From: an uncultured Prevotellaceae bacterium
GTDB taxonomy: Bacteria; Bacteroidota; Bacteroidia; Bacteroidales; Bacteroidaceae
DNA length: 64,000 nt
Direction: 5' to 3'
Assembly: GCA_902780635.1 (NCBI GenBank)
Contig: CACZGH010000010.1
Coordinates: 62,001-126,000 of the forward strand
Both the position numbers and the translations under genes were made by a program. The notes below the pieces were generated by a model that worked only from the letters and a program-made list of their open reading frames with translations, did no database searches and had not been told where the DNA came from. This document shows, one piece after another, positions 46,455 through 54,737 of this stretch. The first letter of the stretch is position 1. Each line of letters starts with the position of its first letter.

Positions 46455-47996
46455 CTATTGCAGTTTCTTTAAGAGGCTTGCGATGCTCACCTTGTCCTCT
46501 ATGATGCTATTGAGCTGGTCGATACTGACCCTCTCCTGCTCCATGGTGTCACGGAAGCGGAGTGTGACGGTATTGTCTTTAAGAGAGTCATAGTCCACTG
46601 TAATACAATAAGGTGTACCGATGGCGTCCTGCCGACGGTAACGCTTACCGATGGTGTCCTTCTCATCATACTGACAGTTGAAGTGGAAACGCAGGTCGTT
46701 GATGATCTCACGAGCCTTCTCTGGCAGTCCGTCTTTACGTACGAGAGGCAGAACGGCAAGTTTGACAGGAGCCAGAGCTGCTGGCAGTCTGAGCACCACG
46801 CGTGTCTCTCCATTCTCCAGTTGTTCCTCCTGATAGGAGTGGCACATCACGGAGAGGAACATACGGTCTACGCCGATAGATGTCTCAATGACAAACGGGG
46901 TATAGCTCTCGTTGTCCTGCGGGTCGAAGTATTTGATAGAGCGTCCGCTATATTTCTCATGCTGTGAGAGGTCGAAGTTGGTGCGGCTGTGTATGCCCTC
47001 CACCTCTTTAAATCCGAATGGCATACGGAATTCGATATCGGTGGCTGCATTGGCATAATGAGCCAGTTTGTCATGGTCGTGGAAACGGTAGTTCTCAGCA
47101 CCAAAGCCAAGAGCCTGATGCCAGGCCATACGTATCTGTTTCCATTTGGGGAACCACTCCAGTTCGGTGCCTGGTTTGACAAAGAACTGCATTTCCATTT
47201 GTTCGAACTCGCGCATACGGAAGATGAACTGGCGTGCTACAATCTCATTACGGAAAGCCTTTCCTATCTGTGCGATGCCAAAAGGAATCTTCATGCGTCC
47301 TGTCTTCTGCACATTGAGGTAGTTGACGAAAATGCCCTGAGCTGTCTCCGGTCTGAGATAAATTTTGTTGGCAGCATCTGAGAGCGAGCCCATCTCAGTA
47401 GAGAACATGAGGTTGAACTGGCGTACATCCGTCCAGTTCTTTGTTCCGCTGATAGGGTCGACGATGCCCTCATCGAGTATGATTTGTTTAAGAGCCTCGA
47501 GGTCAGGTCCCTGCATGGCAGCAGCATAGCGCTCATGGAGCGTGTCGCGCTTTTTGAGGTTTTCGAGCACACGTGGGTTGGTCTCACGGAATTTCTCTTC
47601 ATCAAAGGCCTCTCCAAAACGTTTACGAGCCTTGTCTACCTCTTTTTGTATTTTCTCATCATATTTAGCTATCTGGTCTTCAATGAGGTTGTCTGCACGA
47701 TAGCGTTTTTTTGAGTCGCGGTTGTCAATGAGAGGGTCATTGAAAGCGTCGACGTGTCCTGAAGCTTTCCAAATGGTGGGGTGCATAAAAATGGCGGAGT
47801 CGATGCCCACGATATTCTCATGTAGGAGCACCATGCTTTTCCACCAATATTCTTTGATGTTATTTTTCAATTCCACACCATTCTGTCCGTAGTCATACAC
47901 TGCGGCCAGTCCGTCGTAGATGTCACTGCTTGGGAAAACAAAACCATATTCCTTGCAATGGCTTACGATTTTCTTGAATACGTCTTCTTGTGCCAT
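46455..47996 (-). CDS. glyS: glycyl-tRNA synthetase (single-chain class II)
   Basis: A 513-residue alpha2-type glycyl-tRNA synthetase, the eukaryote-like single-chain form, not the alpha2beta2 GlyQS enzyme. It begins FKKIVSHCKEYGFVFPSSDIYDGLAAVYDYGQNGVELK; motif 2 lies around FRNEIVARQFIFRMREFEQMEMQFF; the motif 3 region is IGVDRMFLSVMCHSY. The anticodon-binding domain follows (PVKLAVLPLVRKDGLPEKA, RYRRQDAIGTPYCITVDYDSL). Length matches the family. A textbook promoter lies about 40 bp upstream. First gene of the unit with the FKBP lipoprotein. Confidence 0.97.
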   Translation of the reverse strand: MAQEDVFKKIVSHCKEYGFVFPSSDIYDGLAAVYDYGQNGVELKNNIKEYWWKSMVLLHENIVGIDSAIFMHPTIWKASGHVDAFNDPLIDNRDSKKRYRADNLIEDQIAKYDEKIQKEVDKARKRFGEAFDEEKFRETNPRVLENLKKRDTLHERYAAAMQGPDLEALKQIILDEGIVDPISGTKNWTDVRQFNLMFSTEMGSLSDAANKIYLRPETAQGIFVNYLNVQKTGRMKIPFGIAQIGKAFRNEIVARQFIFRMREFEQMEMQFFVKPGTELEWFPKWKQIRMAWHQALGFGAENYRFHDHDKLAHYANAATDIEFRMPFGFKEVEGIHSRTNFDLSQHEKYSGRSIKYFDPQDNESYTPFVIETSIGVDRMFLSVMCHSYQEEQLENGETRVVLRLPAALAPVKLAVLPLVRKDGLPEKAREIINDLRFHFNCQYDEKDTIGKRYRRQDAIGTPYCITVDYDSLKDNTVTLRFRDTMEQERVSIDQLNSIIEDKVSIASLLKKLQ

Positions 47997-48035
47997 AATC
48001 TATTAATAAATACGCCTATTTTGCATTTCAATGTG

Positions 48036-48067
48036 CAAAGATAGTGAAAAAACGAGTAAAGTGCAAA
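48036..48067 (-). promoter_or_regulatory. glyS promoter
   Basis: Minus strand: TTTG (48064-48067), a 20-bp spacer, TATCTTTG (48036-48043). Both boxes match the Bacteroidetes consensus; the start codon is about 40 bp downstream. Confidence 0.85.
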
Positions 48068-48143
48068 ATAAATAACATTTATTATCATTTCATGAAGCGT
48101 AAGGGCTGTTGCGGCGGCAAAGCCGCCACATACGGAGAAGGAT

Positions 48144-48207
48144 GCGACTTGCCAAAAGACAGAAGGCGACTTGCCAAAAGACAGAAGACAATTTGCCAAA
48201 AGGAGGA
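48144..48207 (+). repeat. 22-bp tandem repeat, two full and one diverged copy
   Basis: GCGACTTGCCAAAAGACAGA plus AG occurs at 48144-48165 and 48166-48187. A third, diverged copy ACAATTTGCCAAAAGGAG follows at 48188. The shared core is TTGCCAAAAG. It ends about 40 bp upstream of the parC -33 box. Confidence 0.85.
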
Positions 48208-48245
48208 TGCGCCAGAGTAAAGACAACAAAAACTTTGTCTTTTGT

Positions 48246-48276
48246 TTTGCATTGCGTTCGGTTTTCATTATCTTTG
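48246..48276 (+). promoter_or_regulatory. parC promoter
   Basis: TTTG (48246-48249), a 19-bp spacer, TATCTTTG (48269-48276), 24 bp before the ATG. Full consensus. Confidence 0.85.
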
Positions 48277-48299
48277 CAAGATAGAAATAACAGCATATT

Positions 48300-51032
48300 A
48301 TGAACGACGACGAGATAAGAGACGACGAAATATTTGAAAACGAAGCTATTAACGAAGATGATGGCAGGGACATCCCTGACGCAGACCTCGAGGAAGACCA
48401 TCATTCAGACTACAAGCCGGCGAACCGGTTTGACGCCTCTGCTGTGCATCATCTGAGTGGCATGTACCAAAACTGGTTTTTGGACTATGCTTCATATGTC
48501 ATCTTGGAACGTGCAGTGCCCCAGATTGACGATGGCCTTAAACCTGTTCAGCGTCGCATCCTTCACTCTATGAAGCGTATGGACGACGGACGGTATAACA
48601 AAGTGGCCAACATTGTAGGCCATACGATGCAGTTTCACCCTCACGGCGACGCTTCCATTGGTGATGCCTTGGTGCAGATGGGTCAGAAAGACCTGTTGGT
48701 GGACACCCAGGGCAACTGGGGCAACATTCTGACTGGCGACCGTGCCGCAGCTCCCCGTTATATCGAGGCCCGTCTGTCGAAATTCGCCCTTGACACCGTA
48801 TTCAACCCCAAGACCACCGAATGGCAGTTGAGTTACGACGGCCGCAACAAAGAGCCTATCACGCTTCCTGTGAAATATCCGTTGCTTTTAGCCCAGGGAG
48901 CAGAGGGCATTGCCGTAGGCTTAGCCTCTAAGGTACTGCCCCACAACTTCTGTGAGATTTGTGACGCCGCCATCAGTTATCTCCGTGGCGAGGAATTCCA
49001 TCTCTATCCCGACTTCCCCACGGGTGGCAGCATCGACGTGAGCAAGTACAATGACGGCCAGCGCGGTGGTGCTCTGAAGGTGCGTGCGAAGATCGAGAAA
49101 CAAGACAACAAGACCCTTGTCATCCGTGAGATTCCTTTCAGCAAGACGACGACGACCCTCATCGACTCTATACTGAAAGCGATTGAGAAAAACAAGATCA
49201 AGGTGAAGAAGGTGGACGACAACACCGCCGCTGAGGTGGAGATCCAGATACACTTAGCTCCTGGCGTGTCATCAGACAAGACTATCGATGCCCTTTATGC
49301 ATTCACCGACTGCGAGATCAACATATCCCCCAACTGTTGCGTTATTGATGACAATAAGCCTAAATTTCTTACCGTTAGCGACCTCCTTCGCCACTCCACC
49401 GACCATACGTTGGCTCTGTTGCGTCGTGAGCGAGAGATCAAGAAAGGCGAGCTTTTGGAGCAGTTGCATTTTGCCTCATTGGAAAAAATCTTCATTGAGG
49501 AGCGTATCTACAAGGGGAAGCCTTTTGAGAATGCGCCCAATATGGATGCCGCCTGCGAGTACGTCGACGAGCGTCTCACCCCCTTCTATCCCCAGATGAT
49601 CCGCGAGGTGACCAAGGAAGACATCCTTCGGCTGATGGAAATCAAGATGCAGCGCATCCTGAAGTTCAACAAAGACAAGGCCGATGAGTTGATTCTTCGC
49701 ATTAAGGCTGAGATAGAGCAGTTGGACTACGAGATGGCCCATATGGTGGACGTGACGGTGAAGTGGTTTGAGTTCTTGAAAGACAAATACGGCAAGGATC
49801 ATCCACGCCTCACCGAGATCAAGAACTTCGACACCATCGTGGCCTCTAAAGTGGTAGAGGCCAACGAAAAGCTCTATATCAACCGCACCGACGGTTTCAT
49901 CGGCACTGGCCTGAAGAAAGACGAGTTTGTATGCAACTGTTCCGACATCGATGACATCATTGTCTTCTATAAAGATGGCAAGTATAAGGTTGTGAAAGTG
50001 GCCGACAAGATTTTTGTAGGCAAGAACATCCTCCATGTACAGGTGTTCAAGAAGAACGACATCCGCACCATCTACAACACCGTCTACCGTGACGGCAAAC
50101 ATGGCAATTACTACATGAAGCGGTTTAATGTGACCAGTCTGACCCGCGACAAGGAATATGACCTTACTCAAGGTACTGCCGGTTCGAAAGTGATTTACTT
50201 CACCTGCAACCCCAACGGTGAGGCAGAAGTGATCAAAGTGACCCTCGACCCCAACCCGAAACTTAAAAAGATATTCTTGGAAAAAGACTTCTCCGAGATC
50301 CTCATCAAAGGTCGTGGCAGCAAGGGTAATCTGTTGACCAAATACCCCATCCACCGTATTGCGCTGAAGAGTCACGGTCACAGCACTCTTGGCGGCCGCA
50401 AGGTATGGTACGACCCCGACGTGAACCGTCTGAACTATGACGAGCACGGCAAGTTGCTGGGTGAATTCAATGAGGACGACTCTATTCTTGTGGTGCTTGA
50501 CAACGGCGAGTTCTATATCACCAATTTCGACGCTAACAACCACTACGAGCCCAACATTCGCCTTATTGAGAAATGGGATCCCGAAAAGGTATGGACCGCC
50601 GTGCTTCTCGACGCCGACCAACAGGGTTATGCCTATCTGAAACGTTTCAGGATGGAAGCTACAAAGCGCCATCAAAACTACTTAGGTGAGAATCCCAATA
50701 GTCAGTTGTTGTTGCTTACCGACACCGTATACCCACTTTTGAAAGTTGTGCTAGGTGACACCGACAAGGACCGTGAGCCTATCACCGTAGACGCCGAGGA
50801 GTTTATCTCTGTGAAAGGTTTCAAAGCCCGCGGCAAGCGCATCACCACCTGTCATGTGGCCATGGTGGAGGAACTGGAGCCCCTTCGCCAACCCGAAGAG
50901 GCAGGTCAGGACGAGCACAGCGAAGAGCCAGAAGAAGAAGAGAACCTGGACCCTGACGCTGGCAAGAGTGAGCAGCAGATTATCACAGAGATCACCGGTC
51001 AACTATTCCTTTTCAACGATGATGAGGCGTAA
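48300..51032 (+). CDS. parC: DNA topoisomerase IV subunit A (ParC/GyrA family)
   Basis: A 910-residue type IIA topoisomerase A subunit that cuts and rejoins DNA for decatenation or supercoil control. The catalytic tyrosine is Y154 in AAPRYIEARLSKF; the winged-helix region before it is HPHGDASIGDALVQMGQ. The coiled-coil tower follows near 400-490, then a C-terminal beta-pinwheel (DRDKEYDLTQGTAGSKVIYF, KGRGSKGNLLTKYPI). An acidic extension is present at both ends (DDEIRDDEIFENEA, EEPEEEENLDPD). The YIEARLS form and the lack of a clear GyrA box favour ParC over GyrA. It overlaps the next gene by 14 bp. Confidence 0.92.
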   Translation: MNDDEIRDDEIFENEAINEDDGRDIPDADLEEDHHSDYKPANRFDASAVHHLSGMYQNWFLDYASYVILERAVPQIDDGLKPVQRRILHSMKRMDDGRYNKVANIVGHTMQFHPHGDASIGDALVQMGQKDLLVDTQGNWGNILTGDRAAAPRYIEARLSKFALDTVFNPKTTEWQLSYDGRNKEPITLPVKYPLLLAQGAEGIAVGLASKVLPHNFCEICDAAISYLRGEEFHLYPDFPTGGSIDVSKYNDGQRGGALKVRAKIEKQDNKTLVIREIPFSKTTTTLIDSILKAIEKNKIKVKKVDDNTAAEVEIQIHLAPGVSSDKTIDALYAFTDCEINISPNCCVIDDNKPKFLTVSDLLRHSTDHTLALLRREREIKKGELLEQLHFASLEKIFIEERIYKGKPFENAPNMDAACEYVDERLTPFYPQMIREVTKEDILRLMEIKMQRILKFNKDKADELILRIKAEIEQLDYEMAHMVDVTVKWFEFLKDKYGKDHPRLTEIKNFDTIVASKVVEANEKLYINRTDGFIGTGLKKDEFVCNCSDIDDIIVFYKDGKYKVVKVADKIFVGKNILHVQVFKKNDIRTIYNTVYRDGKHGNYYMKRFNVTSLTRDKEYDLTQGTAGSKVIYFTCNPNGEAEVIKVTLDPNPKLKKIFLEKDFSEILIKGRGSKGNLLTKYPIHRIALKSHGHSTLGGRKVWYDPDVNRLNYDEHGKLLGEFNEDDSILVVLDNGEFYITNFDANNHYEPNIRLIEKWDPEKVWTAVLLDADQQGYAYLKRFRMEATKRHQNYLGENPNSQLLLLTDTVYPLLKVVLGDTDKDREPITVDAEEFISVKGFKARGKRITTCHVAMVEELEPLRQPEEAGQDEHSEEPEEEENLDPDAGKSEQQIITEITGQLFLFNDDEA

Positions 51033-51855
51033 TTTCCCCACCCCATTGCTCTTCCGGTTGGCAGTTGTCGTATTGATGCTGTCCAAGCCCCTCTTCGTGT
51101 CGGCCCAGACTGATACGATCCCCGACCGCTATGAAGTGACCAACGCCCAGATGTTGTCTTTCGGAGCCACCGAGATTCTCGACACCTATCTTTCGCCTGA
51201 GAAATACAGTGGCACCGAGGTGCGCTATATTTCCCACACGACACGCGAGACACCCGGTAAACTTTGGTCGCGTCAGATCATCCACCAGGCCAACTTCGCC
51301 GATGTGTCAGACCGCAGCGGTGACGGCAATGAGATGAGCGGACAGTATACCTTCAGTTATGCTGTGCACTACAACTGGCAGCTGATGGGTGGCAGGCTCC
51401 GTTTGAAAGCTGGTGGCCTGACCGACCTCAATCTTGGTGTCATCTACAACACCCGCAACCAGAACAATCCTGCCCAGATGCGCCTGTCGATGATGCTGGC
51501 ACCCTCTGGCGTGGCAATCTACGATTTTCGTGTCAAGCGTCTGAAATGCAGTGCACGCTATGAAGTGTCTGTTCCCCTGGCTGGTGTGATGTTCAGTCCC
51601 AACTACGGCCAGTCATATTATGAAATTTTCTCCCGCGGCAATTACGACCACAACGTGGTGCCAGTGACGGTGTTCTCAGCTCCGTCGCTGCGCCAGATGT
51701 TGTCTTTGGATGTCAGATGGAAGAAGACCACCCTACGTGTGGGTTATCTTGGCGACTTTCAGCAAGCCGATGTCAACCAAATCAAACAACATGTGTATAC
51801 CCATGCCTTTATGCTCGGTGTGGTGCGACACTTTAAGACTTTGCATATCAGATGA
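51019..51855 (+). CDS. DUF3316-like exported protein
   Basis: A 278-residue exported protein. The start at the double ATG (51019/51022), inside the 3' end of parC, gives a proper signal peptide (MMRRNFPTPLLFRLAVVVLMLSKPLFVSAQ); the open frame upstream is parC shadow. The mature part has ATEILDTYLSPEKYSGTEVRYISHTTRE, which I recall from DUF3316 proteins, and alternating beta strands with aromatic residues (YTFSYAVHYNWQLMGGRLRLKAGGLTDLNLG) suggesting an outer-membrane barrel. The last strand is not followed by extra domains. It overlaps parC by 14 bp and the S41 protease by 4 bp. Function unknown; the family name is from memory. Confidence 0.72.
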   Translation: MMRRNFPTPLLFRLAVVVLMLSKPLFVSAQTDTIPDRYEVTNAQMLSFGATEILDTYLSPEKYSGTEVRYISHTTRETPGKLWSRQIIHQANFADVSDRSGDGNEMSGQYTFSYAVHYNWQLMGGRLRLKAGGLTDLNLGVIYNTRNQNNPAQMRLSMMLAPSGVAIYDFRVKRLKCSARYEVSVPLAGVMFSPNYGQSYYEIFSRGNYDHNVVPVTVFSAPSLRQMLSLDVRWKKTTLRVGYLGDFQQADVNQIKQHVYTHAFMLGVVRHFKTLHIR

Positions 51856-52934
51856 AAAAGAAATACCCCACCCTAACCACACACCCCACCCTGACCCTCC
51901 CCAAAGGGGAGGGAAGGTTGATCACGAAGTGGATATGGATGCTGATTGTGTGTGTACTACCTGTCTTTATGTCTTGTGTTGACGAGGAAGAATATGCCGA
52001 TGACAATAAGGGCAATTTTGAGGCATTATGGCACATCTTGGATGAACACTATTGCTTTTTCGACTATAAGAAAGAGGTGTTGGGTCTTGACTGGGATGAG
52101 GTGCATACCCGCTATGCCCGTCAAGTGAATGAAAACATGAGTATCACTCAGTTTTTTGAAGTGATGCGCAACATGCTGTCGGAGTTGAAAGACGGCCATG
52201 TGAACATCTACACCTCTTTTGACGTGGCACGTGAGTGGAGCTGGCAGGAAGACTATCCTAGCAACTTAAGTGACACCCTGCTACGCCGCTATCTCGGCAC
52301 CGACTACAAAATGTGCAGCGGTATGCAGTATCGTGTCCTTGACGATAACATCGGTTATGTGCGGTTTCCCAGTTTTTCGGGCGACGTCGGCGGAGGTAAC
52401 CTTGACGAGGTGCTGCTGTACTTAGCACCCTGCCGTGGACTGATCATCGACATCCGTGGCAATGGTGGGGGTCTTGTCAGCACGGCAGAGGAACTGGCAG
52501 CCCGCTTCACCAATGAGGAACTTTTGGTGGGCTACATGCAACACAAAACGGGTCGCGGACACAACGACTTTTCGTCCCGTGAGGAGCAACGGCTAAAACC
52601 CGCCCAGGGCATCCGCTGGCAGAAACGCGTGGCAGTGCTGACCAACCGTGGAGTGTTTAGTGCTGCCAATGAGTTTGTGAAATACATGAAATGCTGCCCC
52701 CATGCCATCATCGTTGGTGACAAGACCGGCGGCGGGGGCGGTCTGCCTTTCTCCAGTCAGTTGCCCAACGGTTGGAGCATCCGTTTCTCAGCCTGTCCCA
52801 TTTACGACCGTGACGGTCAGTGTACAGAGTTTGGCATCGACCCTGACTATTGGGTATCGCTCACCGACGCAGACTTCCAACGTGGCAAGGACACCCTCAT
52901 CGAGGCTGCACGGCGATTGCTGGTGGAAAAATAA
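51852..52934 (+). CDS. S41-family peptidase lipoprotein with repeat-derived N-terminus
   Basis: A 360-residue C-terminal-processing-type serine protease. The hydrophobic segment WIWMLIVCVLPVFMSC ends in a lipidated Cys. Substrate/PDZ-like parts precede the catalytic region: DIRGNGGGLVSTAEELA, then TNRGVFSAANEFVKYM with the nucleophile serine, and VGDKTGGGGGLPFSSQLPNG with the general-base lysine. The first about 25 residues (HPTLTLPKGEG) are unusual: they are written by a perfect palindrome of a dispersed-repeat type (51895-51913) and two ACCCCACCCT direct repeats. The true start may be this ATG, which overlaps the previous stop by 4 bp. Third gene of the parC unit. Confidence 0.87.
   Translation: MKKKYPTLTTHPTLTLPKGEGRLITKWIWMLIVCVLPVFMSCVDEEEYADDNKGNFEALWHILDEHYCFFDYKKEVLGLDWDEVHTRYARQVNENMSITQFFEVMRNMLSELKDGHVNIYTSFDVAREWSWQEDYPSNLSDTLLRRYLGTDYKMCSGMQYRVLDDNIGYVRFPSFSGDVGGGNLDEVLLYLAPCRGLIIDIRGNGGGLVSTAEELAARFTNEELLVGYMQHKTGRGHNDFSSREEQRLKPAQGIRWQKRVAVLTNRGVFSAANEFVKYMKCCPHAIIVGDKTGGGGGLPFSSQLPNGWSIRFSACPIYDRDGQCTEFGIDPDYWVSLTDADFQRGKDTLIEAARRLLVEK
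51865..51913 (+). repeat. palindromic repeat inside the S41 coding start
   Basis: Perfect inverted repeat CCCTCCCC-AAA-GGGGAGGG at 51895-51913, preceded by two ACCCCACCCT copies (51865, 51883). Resembles the interspersed palindromes often found between Bacteroidetes genes; translated it gives the LPKGEG-type text seen in mis-called proteins. Confidence 0.7.
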
Positions 52935-53016
52935 ACGGTTTATTTTGCAGGGTTAGATTTTTTTTGTAATTTTAGATAAATTACTCCATCTCGGGATAAA
53001 AAATGAATGAATTCAT

Positions 53017-53047
53017 TTTGTTCTCCACTCGATTTTTTGTAATTTTG
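53017..53047 (+). promoter_or_regulatory. tRNA-Leu promoter
   Basis: TTTG (53017-53020), a 19-bp spacer, TAATTTTG (53040-53047), 20 bp before the tRNA. Full consensus. Confidence 0.8.
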
Positions 53048-53066
53048 CACCGATTTTGAAGAACAT

Positions 53067-53148
53067 GCGCTTGTGGCGGAATTGGCAGACGCGCCAGACT
53101 TAGGATCTGGTGTCTTACGACGTGAAGGTTCGAGTCCTTTCAGGCGCA
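53067..53148 (+). tRNA. tRNA-Leu, anticodon UAG
   Basis: A class II (long variable arm) tRNA. The acceptor stem GCGCTTG pairs with CAGGCGC (one G-T pair). The anticodon stem is CCAGA/TCTGG around the loop CTTAGGA, giving anticodon TAG (53101-53103), which reads CUA and other CUN leucine codons. The variable arm is TGTCTTACGACG; the T loop is GTTCGAGTC. The CCA end is not fully encoded. Flanked by its own promoter and terminator. Confidence 0.97.
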
Positions 53149-53162
53149 CAAAATTGAATACT

Positions 53163-53206
53163 AAAAAAATACAAGCCGTTGATTTTCAATGGCTTGTATT
53201 TTTTTA
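53163..53206. terminator. intrinsic terminator after tRNA-Leu
   Basis: Perfect 9-bp stem ATACAAGCC/GGCTTGTAT (53169-53177 and 53191-53199) with flanking A7 and T7 runs, so it can end transcription in both directions. Confidence 0.93.
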
Positions 53207-53240
53207 ACATTTGAAATTGCTACTCATTTTGGATTTTAGT

Positions 53241-53248
53241 TACTTTTG
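53241..53248 (+). promoter_or_regulatory. -7 element for the patatin gene
   Basis: TACTTTTG, consensus, 24 bp before the ATG at 53273. This favours that ATG over the upstream TTG, which overlaps the box. A TTTG is not found at 19-21 bp. Confidence 0.5.
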
Positions 53249-53272
53249 CAACCAAAAAACCAAGGAAAAGAC

Positions 53273-54124
53273 ATGAAAAAAGGACTCGTGCTCGAGGGTG
53301 GTGCTATGAGAGGTCTGTTTACGGCAGGCATCTTAGACGTGTTGATGGATAAAGGCATCATGTTTGACGGTGTGGTAGGAGTCTCTGCCGGTGCCGCCTT
53401 CGGTATCAACTATGTGTCACAGCAGAAAGGCAGGACGTTACGCTACAACCAACGATTTGCCAAAGACTGGCGCTACTGCGGTTTTCGTTCCTGGCTCAAG
53501 ACTGGAGACCTGTTTGGTGCACAGTTTGCGTACCATGACATCCCCAATATTTATGACCCTTTTGACAATGAGACCTTTGAGTCGAGCACGATGGACTATC
53601 ACTTGGTCTGCACCGATGTAAAGACCGGCGAAGCCGTCTACAAACCATTGAAAAAAGGAGGTGATGTCTGTTACGACTGGGTACGTGCCTCCGCCTCCAT
53701 GCCCATGGTCTCGCGTCCTGTCCCTTTGGAAGGGAAACTGTTGCTCGATGGTGGTGTGGCCGACTCCATCCCTTTGGCGTATTTTGAGCGGTTAGGGTAC
53801 GAGTGCAATGTGGTCATTCTGACACAGCCCTCTGGATATGTGAAAAAGCACAACGGCCTCATGCCCCTCCTGCGTCTCTCTTTGCGCCAATATCCCGAGA
53901 TGGTGAAAGCTCTCGACCAACGCCACATCATGTACAACGCCCAACTGGATTTTGTCAAAAAACGAGAGGAAGAGGGCAAGGTGTTGGTCATCCGGCCCAA
54001 GGAGAAGCTGAAAATAGGCCATGTCTCACACGATCCTGAAGAGATGCAGGCGGTCTATGACTGTGGGATAGAGGCTGCGCATGAGTATTTGGAGGCCATC
54101 AAGAGATTTCTTTCTGAGAGATGA
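53273..54124 (+). CDS. patatin-like phospholipase
   Basis: A 283-residue lipolytic acyl hydrolase with a Ser-Asp dyad. The oxyanion hole is EGGAMRGLF near residues 8-16, the nucleophile elbow is GVSAGA (Ser near 37), and the catalytic Asp is in LDGGVADSIPL near 160. The start at 53273 (KKGLVLEGGAM) matches the family's natural N-terminus; a TTG nine codons upstream was not chosen. No signal peptide, so a cytoplasmic or injected role in phospholipid turnover is likelier than secretion. Single gene after the tRNA terminator; next comes the SusD remnant on the other strand. Confidence 0.92.
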   Translation: MKKGLVLEGGAMRGLFTAGILDVLMDKGIMFDGVVGVSAGAAFGINYVSQQKGRTLRYNQRFAKDWRYCGFRSWLKTGDLFGAQFAYHDIPNIYDPFDNETFESSTMDYHLVCTDVKTGEAVYKPLKKGGDVCYDWVRASASMPMVSRPVPLEGKLLLDGGVADSIPLAYFERLGYECNVVILTQPSGYVKKHNGLMPLLRLSLRQYPEMVKALDQRHIMYNAQLDFVKKREEEGKVLVIRPKEKLKIGHVSHDPEEMQAVYDCGIEAAHEYLEAIKRFLSER

Positions 54125-54148
54125 TGCTCTATAGGTATATGTCACAAA

Positions 54149-54337
54149 TTATTGTCCTACGTATGCTGGGTTCTGGTCACTGAGCGGGTTCTTTGTGATT
54201 TTGTCCTATGGGATAGGCATATCCATCTTCAGGTCGTTGTAATCATAATCATGGTTGGTCCAAGGCACATCCTTCGGGTTCTCCACATTGCGTTTGGGGT
54301 ATTCCGTACTTTTGTTCCCGATGGAGTTTTCTGACAT
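54149..54337 (-). pseudogene. decayed SusD C-terminal fragment
   Basis: The minus-strand translation matches the C-terminus of the intact SusD at 54738-56690: YPKRNVENPKDVPWTNHDYD aligns with YPKQNIENLKDVPWTNRDYE, then NDLKMDMPIP is identical. Directly after MPIP an in-frame TAG (54206-54208) replaces the Ser codon of the intact gene, yet similarity resumes past it (NPLSDQNPAYVGQ against NPLCDQNPAYAGD) to a TAA. Upstream of the MSENS start the match ends. It is the remnant of a second, closely related SusD gene. Confidence 0.88.
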
Positions 54338-54677
54338 TGTTTTTGTTCTTTTGTTTGGTGATATAAAGGTACAAAATATTTGTCAGAAATGTATATTAAA
54401 AGTGCAAATATATTAATGATTATCAGCTAAATAATATAATATTTTATTTTGATAAAACTAAATAAAATTATGTGATTGAGGAGACCGACGAAAGGGCCCG
54501 CTGCGCCTTCAGTGATGTGGACAACAATCCACTCAAAACAAATACTGTCATAACATCAATTCTAATGACCGAATTGGGTTAAATACCACGGTGTAAAGAG
54601 AGCCCTTAGGTATAGAAGAAACTAAAAAGCGGAAATGGTTCATCGAGAGTCCCCAATGATCTGATGTCTATACATGA

Positions 54678-54714
54678 TGAACCCCAAAAGTTGTTGTCTA
54701 ACTTTTGGGGTTCA
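54678..54714. repeat. perfect 15-bp inverted repeat after susD
   Basis: TGAACCCCAAAAGTT (54678-54692) and AACTTTTGGGGTTCA (54700-54714) with a 7-base loop, 24 bp after the SusD stop. No T run follows on either strand, so it is either an unusual terminator or two abutting ends of an IS-type terminal repeat. Confidence 0.75.
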
Positions 54715-54737
54715 GTACGCTATTGCGTTATGAATGA

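Larger units (their letters stand above)
47997..48299. other. divergent glyS/parC intergenic region
   Basis: Holds two strong outward promoters, a perfect GGCGGC-AAA-GCCGCC hairpin (48113-48127) without a T run, and a 22-bp repeat (48144-48207). The open frame that starts at 48109 is repeat-derived and not considered a gene. Confidence 0.7.
54125..54737. other. 613-bp region with gene debris and inverted repeat
   Basis: Contains the SusD fragment (54149-54337), an AT-rich stretch with a TACCTTTA -7-like box on the minus strand (about 54360-54370), a short plus-strand open stretch around 54471-54582 with no recognised family, and a perfect 15-bp inverted repeat at 54678-54714. Composition and content suggest past rearrangement. 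Confidence 0.6.

Noticed and set aside
48113-48127. Terminator for an upstream gene
   Set aside because: The hairpin has no T run on either strand and lies between two outward-facing promoters, where no transcript needs ending.
48144-48207. CRISPR array or 5' riboswitch for parC
   Set aside because: The units are directly adjacent with no spacers, and they lie upstream of the parC promoter, so are not in its transcript.
48109-48303. A 64-codon plus-strand frame before parC
   Set aside because: It runs through the 22-bp tandem repeat and overlaps the parC promoter; composition is that of the repeat, not of a protein.
49476-50675. A 399-codon minus-strand frame opposite parC
   Set aside because: Long antisense shadow caused by codon bias; no family pattern, and the sense frame carries the topoisomerase motifs.
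54152-54334. A 60-codon plus-strand frame after the patatin gene
   Set aside because: It is the reverse strand of the SusD remnant, whose minus-strand reading matches the intact SusD protein.
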